Source: Anastatus disparis
Lineage: Eukaryota; Arthropoda; Insecta; Hymenoptera; Eupelmidae
Direction of reading: 5' to 3'
NCBI GenBank assembly: GCA_017163975.1
Contig: JAFFSR010000292.1
Span: 131,501 to 195,500, forward strand
DNA length: 64,000 bases
A program made the position numbers and the translations under genes. Each line of letters starts with the position of its first letter. The first letter of the stretch is position 1. Positions 1-10,637 of the stretch are shown one piece after another. Below the pieces are notes generated by a model. It did not search any database and had not been told where the DNA came from. It saw only the letters and a program-made list of their open reading frames with translations.

Positions 1-1249
1 AACTGTGAAATTCTTTATGAATTTTTTTCTTGAAAACTATCAAGTTTAGAAAAAAACCTCTGAAGACAATTTGGTTACCAATAATCTGAGAAAGAAATGA
101 ATATTTTTAAAATTATTATATCTCTTAAAGTAGAGTTTTTGAAATTTCTCTGAAATACCAAATGGATTGATAACATGTAATTTAATCTTTTCAAACATAA
201 GACATCCATCGTGTGAATAAAATAATGGATTTAAAATTTTTTAATACTTTTTTTTGTGATTCAGAACATTAAATGCCTTCAGAAGCTTTTTTTTGAAACC
301 AAATAATTACAGTTTGATTATTTCATGAAGATCATATAAAAAATTTTTTCATAAATATTTTTCTGAGTAAACATCAAATATACTAATAACTTTTTAGAAC
401 CTTTTATTTTAAATGGCCTAATAAGCCCTTATGAAAAAGATCTGTAGATAAAACTGTAGATAAATCTGCAGGGAAATCTGCAGAAAATCTGCAGAATATC
501 TGTAGAGTATCTACAGAAAGCATACGGAAAAATATGAGGTATCAGTACAGGAAAATCTGCAGAATATATACAGAAAGCCTACAGGAAATTCTGAGGCATC
601 GTTGCAGGATTTTCTGTAGAGAAAATGATGAAGAAATCTACAGGTTTAATGCAGGTGAATTTGTAGAAAAATCTGCAGGGTCCCTGCAGAGTTACTTACA
701 GAGAAAACTGTGAAAAAGTTTACAGAGATCCGATAGATCGTCTATAGAATAATATATAGCAACTGTACAGGTATACCCTTACAAATTTTCACAGGGTTTT
801 CGCCTACAGATTTATCTACAGAATTATCTATAGAATTATCTACAGAATTATCTATAGAATTATCTACAGAATTATCTATAGAATTATCTACAAAATCATC
901 TACGGAATTTTCGACGAAATTTTCTTCAGAATTTTCTGTAAGCAAGATTTCTTATAGGATCCCGTAAAACGTATAAGGAAAATTTATAATGTAGAAATCT
1001 TTGCAGAAAATTTATAATAAATGTAATGATTTATTACAGAATTTTCTGTGGAGAGTATAATAGAAAAATCTTTCGGTTGGCTGTAGATAAATCTTCAAGA
1101 TTATCTGCAGAAATAAATATAGAAAATTTGCCGGTATAAATATTATTAAGGTAAAAAAATTTTCTTATTTTTAGTCATATAAGATTATTTTTTATAATTA
1201 ATTAAAAAGTTTTCGAGTGAACAACTCGAAAATTATTTCCCTATTACAG

Positions 1250-1418
1250 GAAAAAACCAAAAACGAGGTAACCCTCGTAGTATGAGCTCTCCAAAGAATG
1301 AAGAGCTTCTGCAATTTCTCACAGAGTCTTCTGGCCTTATATATCTGCGGCTATGAACTTTGTACAAGCGATCAACAAATTTAAGGAAACGCCACCTAGC
1401 GACTTAAAATCAAACTGA
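1250..1418 (+). pseudogene. Mirror copy of the captured exon, frame broken
   Basis: The left foldback arm carries the same exon-like segment on the plus strand after the acceptor at 1243-1249. It is 169 nt instead of 166. There is one extra A in the run after the acceptor and a CA insertion near 1320, so the frame shifts before FWPYISA. It ends in TGA instead of TAA. The arms have therefore diverged since the inverted duplication, and only the right arm keeps the frame. Confidence 0.5.
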
Positions 1419-1432
1419 TGTAATCGATTATG

Positions 1433-1598
1433 TTAATTTGATTTTAAGTCGCTAGGTGGCGTTTCCTTAAATTTGTTGATCGCTTGTACAAAGTTCATAG
1501 CCGCAGATATATAGGGCCAGAAGACTCTGAGAAATTGCAGAAGCTCTTCATTCTTTGGAGAGCTTATACTACGAGGGTTACCTCGTTTTTGGTTTTTC
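1433..1598 (-). pseudogene. Captured terminal-exon-like open frame in the right foldback arm
   Basis: On the minus strand a canonical acceptor (CCCTATTACAG) precedes a 166-nt open segment. It reads in one frame through NEELLQFL, then FWPYISAAMNFVQAINKF, then KETPPSDLK, and ends at a TAA at 1433-1435. Its composition is clearly less AT-biased than its surroundings, as expected of coding DNA. I do not recognise the protein. The exon could come from a host gene or from an autonomous parent transposon. There is no upstream exon, so it is at best a fragment. Confidence 0.5.
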
Positions 1599-3162
1599 CT
1601 GTAATAGGGAAATAATTTTCGAATTGTTCTCTCGAAAACTTTTTAATTAATTATAAAAAATAATCTTATAATCTTATATAGCTAAAAATAAGAAAATTTT
1701 TTTACCTTAATAATATTTATATCGGCAAATTTTCTATATTTATTTCTGCAGATAATCTTGAAGATTTATCTACAGCCAACCTAAAGATTTTCCTATTATA
1801 CTCTCCACAGAAAATTCTGTAATAAATCATTAGATTTATTATAAATTTTCTGCAAAGATTTCTACATTATAAATTTTCCTTATACGTTTTACGGGATCCT
1901 ATAAGAAATCCTGCTTACAGATAATTCTGAAGAAAATTTCGTCGAAAATTTCGTAGATGATTCTGTAGATAACTCTATAGATAATTCTGTAGATAATTCT
2001 ATAGATAATTCTGTAGGCGAAAACCCTGTGAAAATTTGTAAGGGTATACCTGTACAGTTCCTGTATATTATTCTATAGACGATCTATTGGATCTCTGTAA
2101 ACTTTTTCACAGTTTTTCCTATAAGTAACTCTGCAGGGACCTTGCAGATTTTTCTACAAATTTACCTGCGTTAAACCTGTAGATTTCTCCATTATTTTCT
2201 CTACAGAAAATCCTGCAACGATGCCTCAGAATTTCTCGTAGGCTTTCTTTATATATTTTGCAGATTTTCCTGTACTGATACCTCATATTTTTCCGCATGC
2301 TTTCTGTAGATATACTACAGATATTCTGCAGATTTTCTGCAGATTTCCCTGCAGATTTATCTACAGTTTTATCTACAGATCTTTTTCATAAGGGAAGTCA
2401 ATAGATTTTTTAAATTATTTATTCAGTTTTAATGAAAGGTGGTTGATCTTTGAGAATAGCTAATTGCATCTAAAATTACTATTAGGATTATTTATATGAT
2501 TTTGGACTTGTATATTTATATAATTTTATCCTGTGGGAGAATAAAATGATTGAAAAGATTTCCTATATCTTTGTGAAATATATGCAACCAAAAATGTGCA
2601 TGTATATTTATTTTCAATGATCATAGTTTGAGTATGAGGATTACGTCAACATTAAACTGTGAAATTCTTTATGAATTTTTTTCTTGAAAACTATCAAGTT
2701 TAGAAAAAAACCTTTGAAGACAATTCGGTTACAAATAATCTGAGAAAGAAGTGAATATTTTTTAAATTATTATATCTCTTAAAGTAAAAGTTTTTAAAAT
2801 TTCTATGTAACACCGAATGGATTGATAACATGTAATTTAATCCAGGGGCGGATCTAGAGGAAAGTTACAGGGGGGGGGGCGACTCGTTCTAAAAAAAAAG
2901 GTAAGGAATCATTGATAAATAGGGCTAATAAATAAATTACATGTTTTTACACTTATATTTAAACTTTTAACTTTTTTATACAATGAATTCGAGGCGATGG
3001 TTCTTTATTTTCGCATATCTGTCAATAATTGAATTAACATTACTTCGATTCTGTTGTGAATATTCAACAATGCCAATCCATTTAATCTATCTTGCTGCAT
3101 AGTAGACCTTAACCAAGATTTTATTCTTTTTAATGTTGAAAATGATCGCTCACAGCTTGCAC

Positions 3163-3547
3163 CACTTAAGAGCAAGCCGGATTCGCTGTCTTTGTCTAAT
3201 TGGCATTTTTGTTATTTACTCAAGTATTAATTGGTGTATCTGCAAATTGAAGGTTAAGCGCAATAGATATTATTATTACAAATATTTATGCACAAGAAAA
3301 AAAAATCTATCGCTTTGTTTTTGAGAAAAGTAAGGAACGCGAAAATATTATAAACATAATCTTTTACTTCAGCGTTCTTTACTTTTCTCAAAAACAAATC
3401 GGTAGATTTTTTTTTTCTTGTGCATAGATATTCATAATAATAATGTCTATTGCGATCAACCTTTATTTTGAAGATACACCGATTAATACTTGAGTAAATA
3501 ACAAACAACTCAATTGTTACTCGGTCGGTATCAGGTTCTACTCCGGC
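3163..3547. mobile_element. Palindromic insertion inside the hAT dimerisation domain
   Basis: Arms at about 3208-3340 and 3370-3507 are inverted copies of each other (shared TTGTTATTTACTCAAGTATT). The insertion separates two halves of the transposase C-terminus that read sensibly on either side. The exact ends are uncertain because the outermost 40 bases on each side are not complementary. No clear target duplication was found. Confidence 0.75.
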
Positions 3548-6311
3548 CTGCTGTTAAAGGGAAAGTAATAAAAATGTTTAATAAAATATTTATTATTGGA
3601 TAAATATCAATTGGACAGTCATTGAGAATATTTATAGCTCCAAATGATGAATCACACTTGTCACGGCTCCATTTTGTTTTCCATAATTCAAATTCACCCC
3701 TTAAAAGTATTTCTACATGACTCACAGATTTACTAAAAAATTCTGCATACCGAATAGCTAGAGCTTTAATGCATTCTTTTGACAAATCATCATTTTGATG
3801 AGATTTTGATTGCGGCAATAAGACTTGAAAATTATATAAATCCATTGTTTCTTTGGAAAATCGACTATTTAAATCTTCGATAACATTTTCCAAAAGAGGA
3901 ATAAAAATCGAACGTCTAAAATATTCTTCTGGATGATGAGATACGTAATTTTCCCTATTCACTTGACGCCTAACTACACGAGGTACTTTAATGTCAACTC
4001 CTAATTCAGTAGCAATATCGGAAACCTCTTGAAAGATTTCAGAAAAATGATCGTCACAATTTTCACGTTTTTTTTTTTTAAACTGATAGAGTATCTGTCA
4101 ATAAGTCTTGGGCTATTTTCAAATCAATTTCTTTCGATTGAAAGAAGCAACTTAATTGAATAGTATTATTCAATAAATTTGATAAACAAATTGTAGTGAC
4201 TAAAAATTCACTCTCCAACAAAGCTGTAATTAAAATTTTAGCTTTAGCTGCTGTTTGGTTATCAGTCCAATTAGATATAGCTTCAAGGGTTCTAATAATT
4301 TTTGGTTACTGTAATCTGAATTGCGGAACTCTGTCGTGTCGCTCTACCCATCTTGTATCACACAGTCCACACAGTTGCTGTCCCATAATTGTTTTTAAAA
4401 TTTGAGATCGTTTAGAGGAAGCTTTAAAAAAAGCGATTGTCTCCTTCATTGTACCAATCGTATTTCTAACTGACTGAACTTTAGACGATTTTGAAATTGA
4501 TAAATTCAATTTATGATTGTAGCATGGAGAATATACTGCATTCTTAGCTACCTGCTTAATTGTCACTACAGCTCCACATGAATCAGAATAAACCATGACA
4601 GAACATCCATCTGTAGTAATGGCAACACAATATTCTAAATTTAAATTCAATTTTTTCAAGCAATTAATTACTATTCCACCTAATTTTGAACCAGTAAGTT
4701 CTGATTCCAATAATAACTTTTCACCTGTATCAATTTGTTCATTTATTTCATTATATAAATTTATAAATTTTATGAAATCTTCATAGATTATATCCCGATG
4801 AACATACCTCAATATTAAAGACATCTGTGATATATTCGAAATATCAGTCGTTTCATCAAATATTACAGCGTAATATTTTGCCTCTTTTACTCTAGAAATA
4901 ATTGTAGCTAAAATTTCATCCCCACAGCATTCAATTATTTCAGTTTGCGTCGTTTTGCTTATATACGAAGCGCGGGACGATGCATTCTGTAAATGTTCTT
5001 TTAGAACCAAATCGCCGCTCTCAATACGATATTTTAATAATGCTCTGAAATTGCCTTCATTGACAGAGCTATCGATATTTAGCGGACCATCGTCACGATG
5101 GCCTCGAAAAGGTATATTTTGTCGACCAAGAAATATAATACTTTCGACTATTGTTCTCAATCGAAGGCGATTTTCATTAATTTGTCGCACTCTTTCATTA
5201 TTTATCTGGTTAATAACATCTATTTCATGATTGCTTTGAACTTTTAAAAAATCCTCTGCAGCATTCACAGCATCTTTATGATACTGGCACTTTTCATGTA
5301 ATAACAGAACACCATCTTGACCTAATAGTTTAGCGAAAGATGTTAAAGGTTCTGTGACCAATTTTCGTAAAGGAACATTTTTGCAAAAACCTCCTACTCC
5401 AGAATTAACAAAGAATGGACAATATTTACAATAGACTTCCTTTTTTATGTCAGAAAAAACTAGCCAATTAAAATTATCTAAATATTTTTGATTAGCATAT
5501 CTTTTTTCTATTTTATTATTTTTATTATGCTCCGAGTAAGGAAAAACATAATTTTTTGGAGGAGTCCAAGGATTTTTTAATAATTTTATTTTAATAAAAT
5601 CATTTATAGACTTTCCTACATAGTTTCCAATGTCCAAAACATTTTCAACTACAGTCAACATTTCACTGCTTTTAACATCACTTACGTTGTCGATCAAGTT
5701 ACCTGAAAAATATTCATATTGATCACTATTCGATAAGAAAATTTTAGCATAAGTTGTTTTTATCAAACGCGATGTTATATTAAAATGCATATAATATTAG
5801 TTGTTAAATTTGATAATAAAATGTAAATTCTTAGTTTTTTCTAATTATGGATGTCATAAATTTTTATTTCTTTTTCATTAAATCAAGCTACACAAATAAA
5901 AAATTATTTAAAAGCATTGGCTATTTAAATATTTGTCTAGTTATAATTATTCACTGAATGAATTTATTTTTATTTGTCTTATTTGTAAGAATCTTAAAAT
6001 AATATAAAAAAATTTATAAAGATACTTTTCTAACATATTAAATGTGTTTTTTTATCTAAAAATACTACTATAAAGTTAATTTTAAATATTCATTTAGCCA
6101 CGTTTTAATTGTAATATTGAATAATATTTTAATTATATTATTATAATATTAATAATATTTAATGACAAATTTAGATAGTTGTGGGATTGACCAACAGAAG
6201 TTCATAGTGAGTGTATATTTATTGTCACGCTGCTTTATACGTGTACGTACACGCTTGCTTGAAATTCGCGAGACCAAAGTGATATTAACTTAAAAAATTG
6301 TATAAACTTAC

Positions 6312-6517
6312 TTGATTTAATACTACGATCTTGTATTGCAGAAGTAGAAGCATTAATCTCTTGATTAATATTTTGATTTTGACTATATTTGTCTGAAGAT
6401 GTTTTTGTACTCTCTTGATTATTACTTGAATTTTTTGTAAAAAAAATGAGTTAATTTTTTATATTTGTGATTATCTGAGTTTTTGTTTACGCTATCTGAT
6501 TTTCGTTTTCTTGACAT
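6312..6517 (-). pseudogene. Probable first exon of the hAT transposase
   Basis: A minus-strand ATG at 6517 opens with MSRKRKSDS and reaches LTHFFYK, the short basic N-terminus ending in an xxFF motif often seen in ZMYM/DUF4371 transposases. A 1-base shift in the A-run near 6440 breaks the frame. The second frame then continues (NSSNNQESTK ... QDRSIKSS) to a splice donor CAA|GTAAGT at 6306-6311. The intron would end upstream of, or just inside, the large block near 5790, where an in-frame TAA lies directly upstream of the ATG. The exact acceptor is not certain. Confidence 0.55.
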
Positions 6518-6946
6518 TATTCTTGTTTCTTTTTTAACTTTGATATATATTTAAATTAAACAAAAATGAAAAATTAAGTTATAAACGTAAAGGTTTATAA
6601 TCACGCTTAGCATCTACGATTGACTAAACTATAATAAATAATAATACTGCACTCTTTAGTGGACTGACTAGCGTGGCAATTGTTTTTCATCTGAAATTTG
6701 TGAGTTGCTATTTTCCACGAATTACTTCTTATATATAAAATGTAACAGAAAATATTAGCATAGAGCATATTCTTGATGGAGAATCTTTGGCTTTTTGTTT
6801 ACCTAAATAAAAAAGACAGCTAGCAGTGATTAATAAAAACATGTTTTAATTTTTGTTTAATTTTTTAAATAAGCAACCAATCTCAATTTTGTATTGAAAT
6901 TGTGCTTTTTTGAAATTATAATTATTTAATTAAAATATTACACATA

Positions 6947-7084
6947 AGGTAAGTGTACCAGTTTTTGGACACCTTAAGAATGGTACGATCCAATAACTGG
7001 ACACGGGTTAAATCGCGATTTTACCCGTGTCCAGTTATTGGGTGGTACCATTCTTAAAGTGTCCAAGAACTGGTACACTTACCT
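6947..7084. mobile_element. Small palindromic MITE nested in the hAT element
   Basis: The left arm AGGTAAGTGTACCAGT is mirrored at the right end, and GTGTCCAGTTATTGG repeats in both arms around a GCGATTTTACCC loop. TA flanks both ends (6945-6946 and 7085-7086), compatible with a TA-targeting Tc1/mariner-type MITE. Confidence 0.75.
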
Positions 7085-7814
7085 TATAGACATAGGTTTA
7101 GAAAAGAATTTCAATTTTTGTTTGAAAATTACTAAAATGAATTAAAATTCTTTTTTCAAGTATCACAATTCAAGGATTTACTATTTAGGGTTTGTTTATT
7201 TAACACTTTCAATAAAAATTTTATTTCAGCCAAGTTTGTTGATTTAAGAATATAGGCTCTGTATACCTTTTGGGGGGGGGGGCGATCGCCCCCATCGCCC
7301 TCCCTTGGATCCGCCCCTGATTTAATCTTCTCAAACATATGACATCCATCGTGTGAATAAAATAATGGATTTAAAATTTTTTAATACTTTTTTTTTTGTT
7401 ATTCATAACATTAAATGCCTTCAGAAGCTTTTTTTTGAAACCAAATAATTACAGTTTGATTATTTCATGAAGATCACATAAAAAATTTTTCATAAATATT
7501 TTTCTGAGTAAACATCAAATATACTAATAACTTTTTAGAACCTTTTATTTTAAATGGCCTAATGAAGTCAATAGCGTTTGTTATATTATTTATTCAGTTT
7601 TAATGAAAGGTGGTTGATATTTGAGAATGAAATTTGATTTAGGATTATTGATATAATTTTGGACTTTTCTAATTGAAAAAATTTAATGATTTAGTAAATT
7701 TGATTTAAGCACGTAGAAAAGTAGTAACATGCTTTTCTAAAACAAAAATCTTCTATATTTTGAATAAAATAATGTTTTCAAAATCATATACGACTCTTTT
7801 TTTTTATACTTTAA

Positions 7815-8269
7815 CCCTTAACTGGCACTGTTGGTACCAATATACGTAAGTGGCACTGTGGGGTATTTAATACCCCAAGGTACTCAAGCGAGTCTCACGC
7901 AGCCGGTACTTAATATTATTGTACAAAAAAATTTTCTAACGTTGCTTAGAGTATGTTTTTTAAAGTCAAACTGTTTTTGTACTCATTTGTTTAAATAAAG
8001 TTAGTAAAAACAAATGTTGAAAAAAAAAAAAAAATAGGAAAATTCAGTTTTTCCACTTAAAAAATTATAACTCGTGTAGTTTCTAATATTTTAACGGTTC
8101 TCCAACACACACTGATGCCTGCCACACTATGCACACCTCATGAATCTTTAGTTAGGGATGTCAACTACTGACAGATGTCGCCACTTAGGCCATTATTAAG
8201 ATCTTAGTGCAACTTATATGAACTTAAAGAAGGTTTGGGGTAAATTTTACCCACGGTGCCAGTTAAGGG
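7815..8269. mobile_element. piggyBac-like non-autonomous element with TTAA target
   Basis: CCCTTAACTGGCAC at the left end and its inverse at the right end form a perfect 14-bp TIR. TTAA abuts both sides (7811-7814 and 8270-8273). CCC-starting TIRs with a TTAA duplication are diagnostic of the piggyBac superfamily. The 455-bp interior has no transposase; a subterminal GGGGTATTTAATACCCC palindrome lies at about 7860-7876. Confidence 0.9.
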
Positions 8270-8273
8270 TTAA

Positions 8274-8542
8274 GTGAAGTTATTTCATAAACATTATTTC
8301 ATAAATTTTTATGAAATTTTATTTCCTGTTAAAAGTAATTCTAAATAAGATTTTTTAAAGTCATTATTTATTTTAATTAGCATAATAAAGATATATGCGC
8401 TTTTTAACTCATTTTCTTAATTAAAATAAATAGAGTTTGATTGCACGCATTTAGGAACACATGCAGACGAGCTTTGAGACGAGTATAAAATTATCAACGT
8501 GACACACGTAATATACGTGCGTTCATATGTGTTAACCGAGGT
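8274..8542. other. AT-rich spacer
   Basis: No coding potential, repeat or RNA structure recognised. The last 80 bases become richer in short TACGTG/ACACGT words similar to the array downstream. Confidence 0.5.
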
Positions 8543-9366
8543 GTATATGGGTAAATCCACCGTAGTTTTAACTTTGCATGTGACTTTTTTTCAGCAATTT
8601 CTAAATAATTACTATTCTGTTACATTAAAACGCACATGGCTGTATTTGGCTTTGAATTGTCCGTTCTGAATCTAAGAAATATACTCCACTTTTTCGCAAA
8701 GCTACATTGAACGGCACTTTTAAAATTTTCTTAAAAGCATCAAATTTTTTACAAAAAATCACGGTTTTTGCATAAATAGTATAAAAAGAAGTAAAATTTT
8801 TAAAGTCTTGGTGAATTTTAGATCATGCCATTTGAATAATATTCAAAAAAACTGTGAGACTACTTTCTCAACTCAAAAACAAAAAATTTAAACCTAAGTA
8901 GAGTCACGTGCAATTTCAAATAAGTTTGATAATAGCGATTTTAATTTCAAGACAATATACATATTTTGAATTGTATTTACTGAGTTCTTCGATGTTGCAC
9001 ATGACTCTACTTAGGTTTAGATTTTTTGTTTTTTGATTAGGAAAATAGTTCTATAGTTTTTTTAAAGATTACTTGAACGGCATGATCTAAAATTCATCAA
9101 GACTTCAAAAATTTTACTTCTTTTTATACTATTTATGCAAAAACCGTGATTTTTCGTAAAAAATTTGATACTTTTTAGAAAATTTTGAAGGTGCCGTTCA
9201 ATGTAGCTTTGCGAAAAAGTGGAGTATATTTCTTGGATTCAAAACGGACAATTTAAAGCCAAATACAGTTATGTGCGTTTTAATGTAACAGAATAGTAAT
9301 TATTTAAAAATTGCTTAAAAAAAGTCACATGCAAAGTTAAAACTACGGTGGATTTACCCATATACG
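8543..9366. mobile_element. Long palindrome (824 bp) with GTATATGGGTAAATCC ends
   Basis: Both arms of about 400 bp are clearly complementary, from GTATATGGGTAAATCCACCG at the left to its inverse at the right, centred near 8955. Landmarks such as TTGAACGGCAC and TTTTGCATAAATAGTATAAA recur inverted. There is no protein. A degenerate single-arm relative lies at 54385-54640, so this is a repeat family and not a local duplication. Confidence 0.85.
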
Positions 9367-9945
9367 TGTATACCGAGCGATTTTTATACACGTATGCCTC
9401 GTTGCCTATGCTCGTATAGCGAGGCATGTACACACGGGTAAATAGCGCGGCATACTAGTGGTGTATATTTAGCGTGGTTAATATGCTAGTATACCGAGCT
9501 ATTTTATACACGTATACCTCGTTGCCTATGCTCGTATAGCGAGGCATGTATGGGCGGGTGAATATTGCGCCATATTGGTATACCGAGCTGTTTATACCGT
9601 GGTGTATATTTAGCGTGGTTAATATGCTAGTATACCAAGCTATTTTTATACAAGTGTACCTCGTTGCCTATGCTCGTATAGCGAGGCATATATACGCGGG
9701 TAAATAACGCAGCATGCTAGTACACCGAGCTGTTTATACCGTGGTGTATACTTAGCATGGTTGACATGCTAGTATACCGATCTGTTTATACCGCGGTGTA
9801 TATTTAGCGTAGTTGATATGCTAGTATATCGAGCAGTTTAAAACGCGGTGTATATTTAGCGTGGTTGATATGCTAGTATACCGAGCTGTTTATACCGCGG
9901 TGAGTATGCGCATGTAAATAGCTTGGTTATTATGTATGCGTACTA
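9367..9945. repeat. Compound tandem array: 52-bp units and hairpin-bearing units
   Basis: Several units start GCTAGTATACCGAGC. The clean 52-bp spacing is seen at 9769, 9821 and 9873. Three longer units (near 9390, 9510 and 9655) include TATGCTCGTATAGCGAGGCA with an inverted TGCCTCG, which would fold into a hairpin. It abuts the palindrome at 8543-9366 and shares its TATAC/GTATA wording. Confidence 0.75.
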
Positions 9946-10049
9946 AGATTACTATGCCGAAAAAAAATAGAATTTTATAACTTATAAAAATATAAATATA
10001 TATTCTTTTGCATTTATAATATGATTTACTATTTAGTAAAAAAATATTT

Positions 10050-10202
10050 TATGAAAAATCTGCTGATAAATCAGCTAATAAATAAACTGATATATCAGCT
10101 GCTGTTAGCGAACAAATCAGTATCTGATTCATCAGCTGATTTATCAGCTCGTTTATCAGCTTGTTTATCAGCAGATTTATCAGCTGCTTTTTCATAGCAG
10201 GG
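10050..10202. mobile_element. Small foldback of CAGCTGATAAAT units ending CATAGCAGGG
   Basis: The left side begins TATGAAAAATCTGCTGATAA. The right end is the inverse of CCCTGCTATGAAAAAGCAGC. The inside is a degenerate run of CAGCTGAT-type 10-12-mers in inverted halves. The terminus resembles that of the foldback at 426-2394 (CCCTTATGAAAAAG). The left CCCTGC part is missing, so the copy is probably truncated. Confidence 0.6.
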
Positions 10203-10204
10203 AT

Positions 10205-10605
10205 ATTAAATATACTAATAATACAAAAAGGACCATTATGAAATTTGAATAAGCGCGGGACTCAACTATGCGGCGCCGATCGTCTAACGCCTCTGTTTAT
10301 TTTCTCACGCTTACACTACTATCCTTTCCAAACACATTGGCGCTCACATCGTACTGAAGATCTTAACTGTATCCCAACTTACTATAGCATATTGAGTATT
10401 TTCCCGAGGATATACTACTTCTTCATATATCCCCGGGGATGTAAGCTTACAGCTAATATACATTAGTACAAAATATCACAAACAAAATACAGCGGCGCTG
10501 CGTGCGCAACTATAAGAGACCTCAATACCCATTTGACTAGCATACTACGTAAGGCGCCCTCTTACTGCTTACTACAGCATATATATATATATATATATAA
10601 ATAAA

Positions 10606-10637
<32 letters not shown>
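10205..10637. other. Low-copy stretch ending in a TA microsatellite
   Basis: 10205-10570 has no recognised gene. A short part (about 10510-10545, AAGAGACCTCAATACCCATT) recurs inverted near 22855-22885, outside the right inverted arm. 10571-10637 is a TA-rich microsatellite with two interruptions. Confidence 0.6.

Larger units (their letters stand above)
426..2394. mobile_element. Foldback element of 1,969 bp with CTGCAGATTT-rich arms
   Basis: The left end CCCTTATGAAAAAGATCTG is matched inverted at the right end. The two arms of about 0.98 kb stay complementary to a centre near 1425. The outer 600 bp of each arm is a degenerate run of short units such as CTGTAGATAA and CTGCAGATTT. The inner parts are less repetitive and hold an exon-like open frame. 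A 3-bp AAG flanks both ends (423-425, 2395-2397). The sister copy at 7555-7575 shows the empty site with one base difference. There is no transposase, so it is non-autonomous. Confidence 0.85.
1..2654. repeat. Tandem-duplicated segment, copy 1 (split by a foldback)
   Basis: Bases 1-420 and 2395-2452 match 2655-2842 plus 7320-7622 almost base for base. Shared landmarks are AACTGTGAAATTC, GACATCCATCGTGTGAATAA and TTAATGAAAGGTGGTTGAT. Copy 1 is interrupted only by the foldback at 426-2394. Bases 2453-2654 are AT-rich with no recognisable feature and separate the two copies. The duplication is seen directly; that it arose in tandem before the insertions is inference. Confidence 0.9.
3005..6517 (-). 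pseudogene. hAT transposase, DUF4371/ZMYM1-like, inactivated
   Basis: The largest open block (4306-5790, 494 codons) holds a TTF-type zinc-finger segment (YCKYCPFF), the DUF4371 region (GRQNIPFRGHRDD, then NEGNFRALL), and the RNase H-like strand with FDETTDISN, whose Asp is the usual first catalytic residue of hAT enzymes. It stops just after LCDTRWVERHD by a frameshift near 4315. The next frame runs to a stop near 4078 at a poly-A tract, then shifts again into 3531-3962 (HHPEEYFRRSIFIPLLE). The C-terminal dimerisation domain is cut by a nested palindrome after FITFPLTA. It resumes as SCERSFSTLKRIKSWLRSTM upstream of a stop at 3005-3007. The likely first exon is 6312-6517. Frameshifts plus an insertion make the enzyme non-functional. 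Confidence 0.9.
2843..7319 (-). mobile_element. hAT transposon, 4.5 kb, with 8-bp target duplication
   Basis: The terminal inverted repeat CAGGGGCGGATC is perfect over 12 bp at both ends. It is flanked by the perfect 8-bp duplication ATTTAATC (2835-2842 and 7320-7327). TIRs of this type and an 8-bp duplication are typical of the hAT superfamily. G-runs lie just inside both termini (2871-2879 and about 7272-7282). The interior encodes a DUF4371/ZMYM-type transposase on the minus strand, now broken, and carries two nested palindromes. The target is the second copy of a tandem duplication. Confidence 0.95.
2655..7662. repeat. Tandem-duplicated segment, copy 2 (split by a hAT element)
   Basis: Bases 2655-2842 and 7320-7622 are the second copy of the segment at 1-2452. 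The copy lacks the foldback and instead carries the hAT element at 2843-7319. Similarity to copy 1 fades after about 7622. The remainder to 7662 is ordinary AT-rich DNA. Confidence 0.9.

Noticed and set aside
742..945. Minus-strand open frame of 67 codons with an SVDNSIDN repeat
   Set aside because: It translates the short tandem repeat in the left foldback arm. Composition is repeat-driven and there is no gene context.
4196..5230. Plus-strand open frames across the hAT transposase
   Set aside because: Antisense shadows of the minus-strand DUF4371 transposase.
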